Assembly: GCA_947179485.1 (NCBI GenBank)
Contig: OX359248.1
Span: forward strand, 3,675,501 to 3,739,500
Length of the DNA: 64,000 nucleotides
Origin: Allacma fusca
Lineage: Eukaryota > Arthropoda > Collembola > Symphypleona > Sminthuridae
Direction: 5' to 3'
A model generated the notes under the pieces. It made no database searches, had not been told where the DNA came from, and worked only from the letters and a program-made list of their open reading frames with translations. Below, one piece after another: positions 23,481-36,300 of the stretch (position 1 is its first letter; the number at the start of each line of letters is the position of its first letter). Made by a program: the position numbers and the translations under genes.

Positions 23481-25190
23481 TACAACTCTCGAATGAATGT
23501 GGATCTGCAAATTGCTATTTTAAGTGGAGGAACACCACAGCGCTTTAGGACAAATGGGAGACGACATGAACTCCCAGCTTATCTGCGTCTCTGGACGCTA
23601 GATGACAGCAAGAGGCCATTTGTATTTGTGAGGATACAATTTGACATCGACTCATTCACTTTCGTTTCATTATTTTTTAAATATTTGTTCACAGTAATTC
23701 AGAGGGATTCTAAAAGGTCCAGGGGTTTTTCAGTACAATCATCAGGAATCCAGCGTTTTAACAAATTATTTCGGATGATATATAATTTATATTTACAATT
23801 TAAAACATTTATATGTTGTGGGATATATAAAGTTTTAGCGGATAAAAAACTAACAAAGGGGGTAATTGGTAACATTATTTTGTATATTTTGTACATATAG
23901 TGTTTCTGATCAGATTGTCATGTCATATCGACCCTCAAAACGTTTTACAAAATTTTTTACAGAATGTAAGTAAGTACCCAAGGATTTTTTGACCCCTGAC
24001 ATGATTGGCATTCCAGCAACCTCGACGTCATAATCATCACCTATTGCTATTCCTTGCGTTCATTGCTTGAGTCGATTTTGGTACCTTCGGAATTCATCTT
24101 AGCTCCTGGAATCCCATCGATTGTGGATCCATCCTGGATTTACAATTAGTAATTGAACCCCATGTAATAATTACTGCGAGAAGAAACTCTCGACGTCCAG
24201 TACTACTTCCGGTTTCAGCTTGGGTTCACAGTCGACAGTTTCTGATATTATACACCTTCACATTATTGTCTTTCTTCCGTCACTCGGGACATTTTTATCA
24301 GGATCCTGGTGTAAAGGAACATATCAGACGAATTACATAAGCTTGATGGATATGTGTATTAGTACTACTTGGAAATGTTTGTCGTTTTTCAAATTTTTAC
24401 CATCATATTTACCTTTATCGAATACTACATGTTATTTTGCCATTCCAATCTATGTACATGTGATTCATCAACTGCTTCTGTGTTTGCAGGTTCTTCGTCA
24501 TCAGTAACCGGTACTAGTTCGGATTCTAATGGAGAATACCCCCAGGGGGTATATTATGGTCGCACCTGTTGGTGCTTTGTTAACTAAAGTAGCAATTTTA
24601 GTTGTTTAAGTTTTAATTGTATGTATCTTGTTAGTTAAAATTAGGTGATTTGGTCTAACATGTGTTCAATATAGTAATAAAGAGCTATTCGTGCATTGAC
24701 CTGGACTGGACTTGTGGCTTTGAAGTGTGATAGTGAACTTTGCGTTGTTCTACAGGTCTTCGTGTATGATTTTTTTATTTTCTAAATGGAGTTAATTTGT
24801 GTAGTTGCATCTTTACTCTTCTCTTGTTTCTCTTTTAATTCCTACCTCGTCAATATGCACATGTGCTTGATATGAAAAAGAACAGTAATTGTTATGTTCT
24901 CAACACGTAAATAAATACATCAATCATAGTATGTAGGACGTCAGAGAATTTTTACTGAGAGCCGCAAGGATTTTTTGAAATTATTGAAAAATACTTTAAA
25001 TTGTTGAGAAGTGACCTCAAAGTCAAAGGACAATAATAATGAAATGATTTTACCGCTATCCCTGAAGATGGATCGAACTGATTGTCAGAGTATGAAAATA
25101 CTTTTATTTCGGTTGCATCAGAATTATTGGATGGTTCCACAATTCGGGATTAAAATTATTATCAGATAGTTTCTAGATATTGAAAGGGCA
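23480..25190. other. Unresolved segment with coding-like fragments
   Basis: No gene model closes here. On the minus strand, several frames have protein-like, acidic composition: around 25054-25142 (SDNQFDPSSGIA before a GTAAAA donor), 24455-24527 (ESELVPVTDDEEPANTEA), 24175-24241 (TVDCEPKLKPEVVLDVESFF, bounded by a CAG acceptor and a GTAATT donor), about 23978-24053 (GDDYDVEVAGMPIMSG) and about 23705-23850 (RWIPDDCTEKPLDLLESL-stop). Their phases do not join. On the plus strand there is an open frame from 23493 (MNVDLQIAILSGGTPQRF...) and an AATAAA at 24672 that would suit a plus-strand transcript. A decayed gene, an alternative 3' end of the WD40 gene or chance are all possible. Confidence 0.3.
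25103..25108 (-). other. Polyadenylation signal of the WD40 gene
   Basis: AATAAA on the minus strand, 83 nt after the stop at 25191. Confidence 0.6.
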
Positions 25191-28100
25191 TCAAATATTT
25201 TCGAGATTTTCAAGTTCCTTAGCATTCTCTTCCATTTTGTTGACACAAGCTTTCCGAGACTCTGAAACAAAGAATTTACGGTCTTTGTCCTCATCTCCGA
25301 AGACGCTTTTGCCGAACTCATCCCATTGTTGTTTGGTCATATTGTGGGGATCAGGAATGGTGGTGGCCAATGGATGGTTCCCCTCCACAATCAACATCAG
25401 ATCTTCCGCCCTCAATCGGAGAAACTCATAGTCCTTTGCCCGCTGAGAGTCCAAGGGTTCCCGGTAAGGTTTCACGGAAGTGATCTTGGATTTTGTTGTT
25501 GTAATAGACTTTTTCTCATTCTTACCGTCAGATTGACCAGACTTGTCTTTAATTTCTTTCTCTTTTGTCTGTGAGCTTTCTTCTCCTTCTAGTGCTGCAT
25601 ACATTCTTGGATCCTGACCTGACTTAGCCACATTCAGTTTCACTGGTTCTTCAACTGGTCCAGCACTGAGTTCTCCTAGGATTACCCGGTTACGGTAAAT
25701 TACTGTTAAATCTGTGGAGCAAATTGATTTGAGTTACCACAGCATAGATATAAACAATAATATATATTTTCATTGTGCTATGCTTTAAATTTTAAATTAC
25801 ATTTGTCCGCAGGTATCAGATTCAGGACGTTTCCAATCCCAACAAAAATGTCACCTTGAGGAGTACCAAAAATTGCAGTAGTTGGTACCCAATTTAAGCT
25901 AAGAACCTGAAATAAATACCATTAATTAAAATTAGTTATTATGTACACGTAGTTCTACATTTAAAAGTTTTTGACAATTTCTGCAGTTACCCGAATTAGC
26001 TCATTTTTATCACTCCAAAGCCGAATCGTTTCATCTTGCGACGCCGTGCAGAAAAGTAAAAGATTCCTTTGACCCGAGACGGATAGAATCGGCTTGGTGT
26101 GTGCAACTTGGGTCTTGTGGTCGTAACGGCCTGATTAATCATTTAAAGGACAAAAAATCCTCATAGCATTTATTATAATCAAGAATTCCAAAAATTCAAA
26201 TAAAGGGAAAAGTAATAATTATTGCAACTTCCAAATATTTACCTGCATCCAAGTTGTTAAAAATAACGAGCTTGTGGGTTCCTGAATCAGTGTGGGAAAG
26301 GCTGTAAAATGTCTTTAATTAATTTACTTTAAATTCCTTTACGTTGCAAATTGTAAATGCAGAAATTGGTTGGCAAGGTTTTATTAATGGGACTGTAAAC
26401 TTATGTTTCCAACATAGGTATGTTCCGAGCAAATTATACAAGCCCAAACATGAATTTAGCCACAACTTGAATTCTCAACATTCCCAAGATGAACTTACGA
26501 AGCCACCTTTAATCCAACCTATAGACCGTTCGGTTCGGGGAAAGTACATTTTACCCGAATTTCCTTATATACACTTTGGACTCTATAAGAACACCCCTAA
26601 CAGCAACAAAATTTGGCTCTTACTGTACAAAGGTATGCTCACATACAAAGAAAATTTAACATTGTGATAAACGGGAATGGTTATATATTTTTGTTCCTGA
26701 AGGGAAATTGCTCTTATTGGGGGATCCCTTGTAGCAAGAGGACACTCTACTGAGTCTTTACGCTGCCATAAAAAATCAAGGTAACGATCCCAAGTTCTCA
26801 TAACTTTGAAATTAAAAACTTGCCAAGCATCTTGGACTTGGATATGGACTCGAACGGAGTTCTGGTATGTCATCTATTTATACACGATGTCAAAGGTAGG
26901 ACTAGCAAATCATATATGTCAAAGTTCTTACGCAAATCCCACAAGTTCCCGAGCGAAGGAGATGTGACGGATGGGGAATTTCCAAGATACGTCGAGAAGT
27001 GGCATGAATTCCTCATCTTGGTTTAGAACTACCTTCCACAGTCGAAAACTAGGATCAGTTCCGGCGGAAATGAACTGGTTCAGTTCAGGATTAAGGACTA
27101 TTGAGCTAACGTGGCCTTTGTGGCACTGTAACGTAATAATCAGAAATTATGGGAAGGAAAAATTCTCATATTCTAATTTAAGACCGGAGATTAGGTTTGC
27201 CCTCATGAAATCACCGACGCTTTGTATCCCATTGCCCCAGTTCGGATGTCAAGTTTGCACACACATCCATCCCGTCGACCCGCTATCAGGAATATTGCCT
27301 TCCCAGTGAATTGAGCCTTTTTTTCTGGAAAGTATTATTTTATTATTTCATTTTCTCTTCCAGATGGATCCTTTGGTATAAGAAATACTATAAAGTGAAC
27401 GGCTTCCGACCTTTTTTTCAAAAACACTTCAACAACACCACTCAGATTTTTTCAAATAGAAAAGAAATTAAAGAAATTGAGTAGTAGATATTATCATTTG
27501 TTTTCTATATTTCTGATAACCATTCTCAAATCTGAATTTTAGAACCTTGGAATGTTCAATTTTGTCTCTTATTTAGCAAGATATTTTCACATTCTGCATA
27601 TTCTGCACTCATATAGACCATCGTATACGAACTAAGGGAACTAATAGTAAATGCCAGTCGCCAGTCACTCACTTGTGGTAAATGACAACTCTTTCTCCTG
27701 CATTACCAAATGTGGGATGAATTCATAAAAGCAAATTGCTGTTACTGCCGTATCCCACAAACCATCTTTCCAGGAGTCCCGAAATTTACAGGGATTGAAG
27801 TTACCATCGTAATGTTGAATGTCTAACGTGTCCTGCTTGGATGCTCCTTCAACCAGCAAGTGGAATAATCCTGTTTAATTATAAAATTAAAATGTTGAGT
27901 AATGAGGGAACTTAATTCAATTGAGTATGGATTTAGCACTCGATTCCTTCAAGTTGACGTGCACTGAGAATACACAGGAACTTATGACACTCACGTCTTT
28001 GAGGAAAGTAACTTGTATGCTCAATAATGCAACCAGTGCTGACTGCAGGCCCCACCAATGCTGTAGTTAAAATTCGTCCTGTAAATAAGAATATTATCCC

Positions 28101-30374
28101 CGAAGGAAAATAATTCCATTAATTAAGCCTCCAATGCTAAATAATGCCTCTAATGCAAATAAGAGGTTGGAGGAGTTACGTAATTTTAACTAAAATCCGG
28201 ATACCTGTAGCAGGATTAATTAAACGGACGCTGTTATCCTCAGAAACTGCAATGACTTTTGTCGGAGTGTCCGGATTCCATGTTAATCCGATGTAATGTA
28301 TGGGAGCACTAAGGATAAGGATAACAGTTACCCGTAACGCCATCAAAGTTGTATGTTTCCAAAATGAAATAAAATTCGGCCCTGAGCCCCGCAGGGAGTT
28401 GAGATTTAGTTGGAAATGTCATTTAATTAGAAGAGGAGAATTGAATTTGTTCGCACCAAAATAGTGCTCAAATAATGGCACAATAATTAATTATTACTCT
28501 TATGAAATCCTTCAGCAAAGTCTGTAACCCCCGTGTAATTATTCAAACAAGTCTAATTTCTGTCTTACAATTGCAATAAAAGCAATTTAAAGTTCTGGGT
28601 CTACTCTACACACTCAAACGGAAGAAAATAGTAAGTCGAGTGTACCTCAGTTGGCAGTGTGGTACAAAAATGTCATCCATTCGCCAAATAACTAGTTTCC
28701 TTGGTCCTTGTGTCATGAAACTCTTCCTCTCCTGATTTATTGCGTATCTTTCTGTAATCTCTGGAGAAGTCATGGATTCTAACTGTTAAAAGAATTACAG
28801 TCAAAATGTAATTACCTGAACTCCTTTTTTAAATAAAGGGATGTCTTTGGAAGACTACCTTTTTTTTGGTGTCAAAACTCCAAGCAAAAAGTGTTTGATC
28901 CCTTGAAATAGAAATTATAGCGTGTCCTCCAGGATGTTCTAGTAAATGTGTGATTTTAGCACTATGAGCCTGAAAGTTGGTAATGTATGACCATCTGCTT
29001 CCCCACATTTTCACTATTATTATTATATTCCATAAAACCAATAAATCCCTGTAACTTCATTATGCCCTTTAGTATTAGGAGAGCAATGAATTCTCTTGTA
29101 AAAAAATTACAGAGTCCTTTCTCATCTCCAGTGACAACATACTCGGAGGAGCCAATGGCAACAATAGCTGTGATTTTGTGATCATGAAGATTCCTTTTTG
29201 TCCCATGGATTCGCCCTGTCACGTCAATGATGGTACAGTTCCTTTTAAACGTCAAATAAATCCATTGTTTCTTGTCGTCCTGGGGTCGGTCAAAACAATA
29301 TTCCTCAATCACGGAATTGTCAGCTTCTATATCCGACATTTTCAGGACGTCTTGCAATGAGATCACGTTGTTTGTCGGCTGATACGAGTATTTCTGAGGA
29401 GTATATTATTCTTGGTTAAAAGTACTATTTTTGTACAGTTTATTCTGTGTCATTATATAAGGTATCATTTCGCGTTTGCATAATGGAAATTGTATGGAAA
29501 AAGCGTGGGAATTAATAATTCAACGAAACTGTTCTCTTCTGACTGTATGACTGACATAATTTATAACGGAGTTCTCTACTGTAGTTAATTTTTTGTTTCA
29601 AAGTCATACACCGAATGTATCAATATACAGGGATCGCTAGACATCTACTTCCTATAGTCAAATCAAAATCAAGTCTTACAATCAAACTGCATTCACTGAT
29701 GATAAAAAAGTCAATGCCCTCATCAGTCTTTTTATCTCCGTAGATAATCTTGCCAATGGGTGCAACTGCCATTGAGTCAATAACTACCGAGAAATCCTCC
29801 TTGGTTATATAAAATCCACTTTTCTTTGGCGTCCATAAAACGTAATTTGAAGTGTCCTTAATGTACAAGAACCTTGTGAACTTCTTCGTTGGGGCTCGGA
29901 TTTGAGGGAGCAAATTCCCTGCCCAGTCGTACTTTAAAACTTGGCCGAGTTTGTTGACTAAAACGTATTCCTAAAAATTGGGGTTAGTTGAGATTTTGAG
30001 AAGCTCTGTATCTACTTACGCAAATTGTGTACAAATTGTTTAAAAATAAATCCTGAAACTTAAATATGCCTAATTGACTGTTCCAATACTTGCGTATTCT
30101 GGTTGCAGAGGAGATCAAGAATCCCATACACTCCAGAATTGGTCGCACCTTGCGAGATCCCGTGCGTCAGCCTTTTATCTTCGACGTATCCCACCCCATG
30201 ATTGACAGCCGTATCAAACTCCTCCAGTTTTTCCAGCCATGGCTCCAAAGGCTTCCTTAGGGAGTCAAATGTTCGGGTGTAGTTGTCGAAAAATCTGACG
30301 GTGAGGTCCATGGGACGGTGGCCATCACTTCCGTTTGTGGCACAGGTGTTTGCTACCTCTAATTTGGAGGCCAT
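25191..30374 (-). CDS. WD40-repeat protein, family unassigned (967 aa)
   Basis: Sixteen exons, 5' to 3': 30090-30374, 30020-30052, 29680-29970, 29111-29393, 28859-29013, 28646-28782, 28205-28308, 27995-28078, 27673-27870, 27215-27324, 26943-27125, 26647-26861, 26243-26301, 25991-26130, 25801-25906, 25191-25711. The phases of all 15 junctions agree and the total is 2,904 nt. Residues 1-95 form a helical-looking N-terminus (DLTVRFFDNYTRTFDSLRKP). Residues about 96-800 hold many WD40-like blades, visible as LYTICEYVLVNKLGQVLKYD, GHAIISISRDQTLFAWSFD, KLVIWRMDD, KVIAVSEDNSVRLINP, AGRRDGCVCKLDIRTG, GHVSSIVLNPELN...SFRLWK and CTASQDETIRLWSD, so probably two propellers. Residues about 825-870 are Lys/Ser-rich, and the last 95 are charged and helical. 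No signal peptide or membrane span. Scaffold-type function is expected. Cilia-associated WDR proteins are one candidate family, but I cannot name an orthologue. The junction at 26943 uses a weak GTGGGA donor. Confidence 0.88.
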
Positions 30375-33317
30375 TCTTTTGGTTTTAGAGCGTGTGTCAA
30401 TTGAATGTGAAAAATAGTTTTAAAATGTACAGTTCAGATCAATTATTCCATAAAAATCCCCAGTTCTGCCCCAGTGATGATTCCAGATGATTTTAAAATT
30501 CCAGGCTCCAGGTCACACAAATCACAAATTACACAAATGAAACTTTATACATGTGCCGCTCAGAAATTATTAGTAGTGGTCTGAATCTGAACATTGTATT
30601 TGTATCAGGCTTTGACAAGAATCTTTACGGAGGACTTTTTCTACTTCACAAGAATTCAAATGAAAGAATTTATTTAAATATTAATTGATTTTTATGAAAT
30701 TTTTGTTAGCCTTTATTTTTAAACTTTTCAAATAAAAATTCCAGGAATATAACTTTCCCAAGCATTTTTTTCATTTTCGTATTTCAAAATATCTGTAGAC
30801 GTGAAAAGTGAGACGCATGATAAGAAAATTCCCTTAACTTTAAAAATATTGTTGACTGCGGAATATTTTATTGAAAGCACGACATGGTTAGAAATAATTT
30901 GATTAATGGACACATAAAGTCTCATTTATGTCGTCACTCCCACATTCGGACCCCAGTCCAATGACACTAGTTTCAAAGTAGTAGAGTTGGCAGGGTAAAC
31001 TCGGGATTCGAAAATTCAGGGATGTATACACACGTAATGTGACACATTTTGAAAATAAATGTAACGACATTTGAAGTTTGTGGACAAGTCCGGAGTTGGG
31101 TTGATAAAAGTGTATGGATTGTATTTGGTTAGTATAAAATGTTAAATTGACGCAGTGGGATGGTGGTTAAGTGTTCTCTCTGGGAAAGTTGGAGTGAGTT
31201 GAGAGCCCCCACACACACAAGAGCTACATACAGAGTGATGTTTGGAGCCGTAATAAAATTTGTTGGATGTAGAGAGCTCCTAGGAAGCCGCATAGTTAGA
31301 TTTTGGTTAGGACAGCTATAAGTAAATACATTTGGATGAAATAAAATAGAGAGCAAGCAAGTCGTATGATTCTTTGAGTAAATATGAATGAGGGAAGGAG
31401 GGAAGAGTAATGGGAAAAGAAACGAATAAAAATCCTATTGAAATAGACTAGCCTCCGGCTTGAGAAAGCAATTTCTCCGACTCTGACTCCAATAAATGTA
31501 TGGTTTTCCTTCGGACTGCTAAACACTCTCGTTTAGGATTTGCCTTCTATGAAGACCTCTTGATTCAATGATCAAGTTCAATGTTCCATGGGTGAGGACT
31601 GGGAGGGAGGGAGCTCCCAATATGTATATATGTATCTGTACAATATATATATATCTATATATATATATCTCTCCATGGACCACATCACTAGCCCCGACTC
31701 CTCTGTCTATCCACGGGCTTTCTCCGGAGTCTTAGTAGTTTAGCCGATCCGCAGGATGCAACCACAAGAGTTTATGTACACAGAGTCCGGGTATTTCGCA
31801 GAGGAATGACAAATCACTCGGAATTCAATCCGTCGCCCTTTCAACAATATCCCATTTATTGAACCCATTTCTCCTCAACTCTCTTCCCATCCTACAAATC
31901 TTATCATCTATTTGCTTTCAAACAATCACAAAACATTTCCATCCACTACGATCCCCATACCCTTCGTGTACATACATGCTGTCATTTGCTCTTTTTTAGT
32001 GTCCCCTCCAAACTTATTTCCAATAGAGTCACAGTGCACTCTCTCCATAAGGGCATCCCCAAGAGTAGCAAATCTCCCCTAATAATCCACGCTTCCTTGT
32101 CTAACGAGACAAAAACAACATCACTGTGTCTGCTAAACGTGAGTCGATCCTGTATTTTTCGCTCATTGAGAAATATAATTCTGTTAGTAAGCTCCAAGTC
32201 TCTGCTCTATAGTCGAAGCTTACGTGAAGGAACTCCCTATAAACAGAATGTCACATGCATAAGCTCCCACAATGAAATGCTTTGACTCCAGAAGTTCTCT
32301 TACGTGAACACGTTATCTCAAAAATTGTACTAATTTCTGGACACGCTCCAGAGCATATTTTTTTAATTCCAAACTTTAATAGGTTTTCGACGGGCTTTCA
32401 AATCTGAGGGCTGTCACCATTAAAACAATGGGCTTTCATTTAATATTAAATTACTGAGCCTGACCGTGATCTGAGTAGTCTTGCAACTTGGAAGATGCCT
32501 AATTGTACCTAAATAATTCCTTGACTGAGGATATGTGGAAGGGTTCCTTCGTCCAGAAAGTTTACGATGAAAAATATGCTCTTAATTGGATTTTAGTGGC
32601 TTCGAAGTAAATGCTGGAACTGTCAGGATTTAACAGAGCACTCTCCTAGAATCTCGTAGATATAGAAATTGGCTTTTATTTCAAAACAAGTTCGGAGCTG
32701 TAGATGTACAAAACACATGATTAAATATCTACAGGAAATCTATGTACGAGTGTTGAACTCTAGACGTACAATCGCTAGTCGTGGAATTAATGAGTTAATT
32801 ATCCCTACTTAGAAATAATACGGTCCATGTAATAATTACTACGATACACTTGTAATAATTACATCTAAGTACTCTCCATCTACTCAATTACATTTAATAC
32901 CGTTCAGACTATTAAAGTGTGGGCTTGTAAACCAAATCACTGACTGCAGTACTATAATTAAGGAGTGAATTAACTTTAATGACGATCGTCGGCCGAGAGG
33001 CAAAGCTGGGACTCTGTACAATGATTTAAAATTGTCTTGTTGTTATGAGAGGGGGTGAGCTGAAAGCGAAACTGCGGTTTAGTACTCCCCTTTTCCCTCC
33101 TCAACCGACGGGATCCTGTATAGTCATAACTTTATATAATAATTTTTGTAATAATTGCAATAGTAATAATTGTTCAATTAAAACAAAGTCTTTTAAGCCT
33201 TTTAAAAATTAAGCATAGGAGCTTAGAACTAATAAATAGGGGTATCTATTATTAATATTAAATAATTATTATCCAATATTAAAATAATAATTATTATAAA
33301 TTGCCATTTAGTTAAAA
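30375..33317. other. Intergenic region
   Basis: Lies between the WD40 gene start and the 3' end of the homeobox gene. No supported coding sequence. The first few hundred bases upstream of 30374 should contain the WD40 gene promoter. A TA tract lies at 31643-31669. The right part (33120-33310) is very AT-rich and probably belongs to the homeobox gene 3' UTR. Confidence 0.5.
31643..31669. repeat. (TA)n microsatellite
   Basis: Alternating AT for 27 nt with one C interruption. Confidence 0.85.
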
Positions 33318-36300
33318 TTAATGAATGGGCTCTTCCATCCGAGCTTGCTGCAACTTGGCTTGTTCCCTTAAAAACTCGATACTCTTCCGTTTTAGATTCT
33401 CTCCGAAATGATCCTCCTCCGGGAACTCTTGTCGTCCTCCTCGGGGGCTGGACCTGGAGGAGTCCGTCTTGACTAAGTCAATGGCTTCGGAGGAGTTGTT
33501 GCTACTCGCCCTCAAGGAGTTGTTAGAGTAAGGAGGGGAGGGGGAGTTGGACTCATGGAGGCGGGACTTGGGACTTAAGTTGAGACCCGAGGGCATTGAC
33601 CTATGCGAGAGGTCAAAGGGGAACAGGGACGGGTTCGCCATCATGTACTGGGCAAAGAGAGACGAGGCGGACTTGGGTCCCCAGGACGAGAGGGTAGGGA
33701 AGGAGGAGAGTACGCCTGGAGGGAATAGTCCCGTCGTTGGAGGGAAGCTACTTAAGTGAGCGTTCCATAAGAACTCATTGAGACCGAGGGGTGAAGGGAA
33801 GCCGGTCCCATGACTGGTGTGCCCTGTGTCTGGAGAGCAAGGGCCCATTGGGAAGCTCGGCATAAGAAGTCCTCCTCCAGGTGTGCCTGGGTTTCGATTT
33901 CCTGAGGATCCTTCCAAAGATGTGGCTCCTAAGCACTTCTCTCGTTTCCTCCATTTGGCTCGGCGATTTTGAAACCAAACCTGGATGTTATTCAAAGAGT
34001 CATATAGAAATGAAGTTTTAATCTTTTCATCTCTCACTATACACAATTGTTCCGGGTCATGTTCACCCATTCTTAATAGACAGCTTGCTCCACTCCATGA
34101 ATTGATACAATACTTGATACTGTTGTTACACTCTCAACTCTGCCTCTCAATAGTTTGTTACACTAAAGGACCTTCTCATCTGGTTTCAGTAGTTGGGATC
34201 CTACCAGTGTTATTATATTCCATCCCTGAATGCATACACTTTACACTGTATACGTAATTACATAGATACATACATGTGTACTTGCACAACTCCTACTTTG
34301 TATTACATGGCCAAATAAATCAGCCTGTATGAGACGATTATTGAAATCATTTTGACTATTATTGGATGGATCACTGATACACTTTGTGGTCGGATTCAAT
34401 GACAAACGGAACCGCAAACTGAACTATTTAGGAAATGGAGATTATTTTATGAAAATGTTATTTATTCCCACAGTTCATCCATTCTCATTCATTCCCCTAT
34501 ATTTTATAATAGACACCTCCTTTCTTATTTGTACCAATGGCTAAGAAGCCAAGCGGCTTTGGGAATAAAATGAACATCTGTTAAGAGCCGGGGTACTGTG
34601 AGACGAATTTGAACTTCTGTCAAATTTCAATGAATGGTTACAACGTTACAAGTGTCCCTGATCGCTACTTTTAGAAAGTATCCAGGACATTTTAATATTT
34701 GCTACGTGTATCTAATTCATGGGAAACTTCCAAATTTGCACCTCAATAAAATAATTTAAATTAACTATAATTGACACAAATGTCTCTTGAAATATTATAA
34801 AGGGAAGTGTAGAACGAATATCTGTATGCTACTATACAAAGATACTTTTGTTGCTTTGATAAGAACATTGTAATTCCGTAGTATTTATCTAAAGAGTGAT
34901 ATATCTTTTTGCGTCATTCATACACTACCCAAGTTAATTTAAAACGTGCATTCCTTAAAACATTTTCCGCCTAAACACTGGTTGAGGGGAAAATGTCATT
35001 TAAATTAGTACGTGCGTCAATTAATTGACATGAGCGACAAATTCTACATAACATTATTCCCAGGAACCCCCAACCACTTAATCCGGACATAATTATGAGC
35101 GTACATATGTATGCATGCTCACACTTTCTTATGGAGGGATCCTAGTTGTAATCACTGTAGAAAAAAATTAGCATGAGATTTTCCTCTCCCTCCTCAAAAA
35201 TGATAGATTTTTGGGGAATGGAAACAAGGACTTGGTCACTGACAATGAGCTTATGAGCAATTCCCAATTTTAAACGGAGTTTTTCTCTGAATTGATTTGA
35301 AAATTAGAGCAATTAGAGGAGGACTGGGGTAATCAGCATGAGTGCATAGTTTGCATAATTGAGTAATGGCACAGAATAGAAAAGATTTGGTTTTTCAATT
35401 TCAACCTCAACCCTTCAACTTGTGTCCCGTTGTACATACTCTCGCACACTTCCCTTCCTTGTGGTAACTACATATAAATGTGAGTAGGATTTTTGGGGGC
35501 TGTCCACATATGACACTATTGTCGACAGGAGGATTTCTCAGGGCTGTGACAGGGAACGCTCTCATTAAATGTAAATTGACCTTTTTCCCAACTGTGGGTT
35601 CTATGGGAGGCTGGGATGTTTTATTTTAGTATGGAATGTATATTTGAAATGTGAGGGAAATAATTTGTTCCCGTCCCCCCTGCTCTAGCTGGTCTCCTAC
35701 AGCCGAGTCTGGATTTATAGGAGGTCTTGGGAAGCCTCTATTTGACTAAAGGAAATGGAGTGTAAGAGGAGCAATTTAGTGTCATTTGCTCTTCCAGGAG
35801 AGTTTCTGTTGTTAGCAATGCAGAGCCTCGAGTGTTTTACCCATAATTGACTCTCATTGTCCACACAGTGAAGAGATACACATTATTTCCTCATTTTTAC
35901 TCGTGGCTCAAATTAAATTCGCCTGGGTGAACAAAGTGCCTTTCCTCAATTCACTCGTCTCTGGAAACCGTCCTTTCCTCCTCCGTCTCCTCCTATACTC
36001 TCCATCCAACCAGAGGCTCCGGGAGGCAGACAAGGATATATACATATTGGAAGTACGTACAGCACTGCCTGGTGCTCTCCGCTCTGTTGCAACCCTTTCC
36101 ACTCCTTCCTTTTTCCTCCTCTTCCTCTGTCAATCTATTGTTTGTCCAACTTTGGCTACAGAGGATTTTCCAGCCAATTTCCCACTTTAGTAATTCCTTT
36201 ACATCTGCTCAACTACTCTTTGGATCTCAATTAACTCTCCTTTACAGTAACTGCTCCACTTTGTAAACATAGCAACTGTCTTTGAGGGACCCAGGCTCCT

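Noticed and set aside
33547..33978. Frames antisense to or shifted from the last homeobrain exon
   Set aside because: The homeobrain frame runs from the second half of the homeodomain to the OAR-like tail without interruption.
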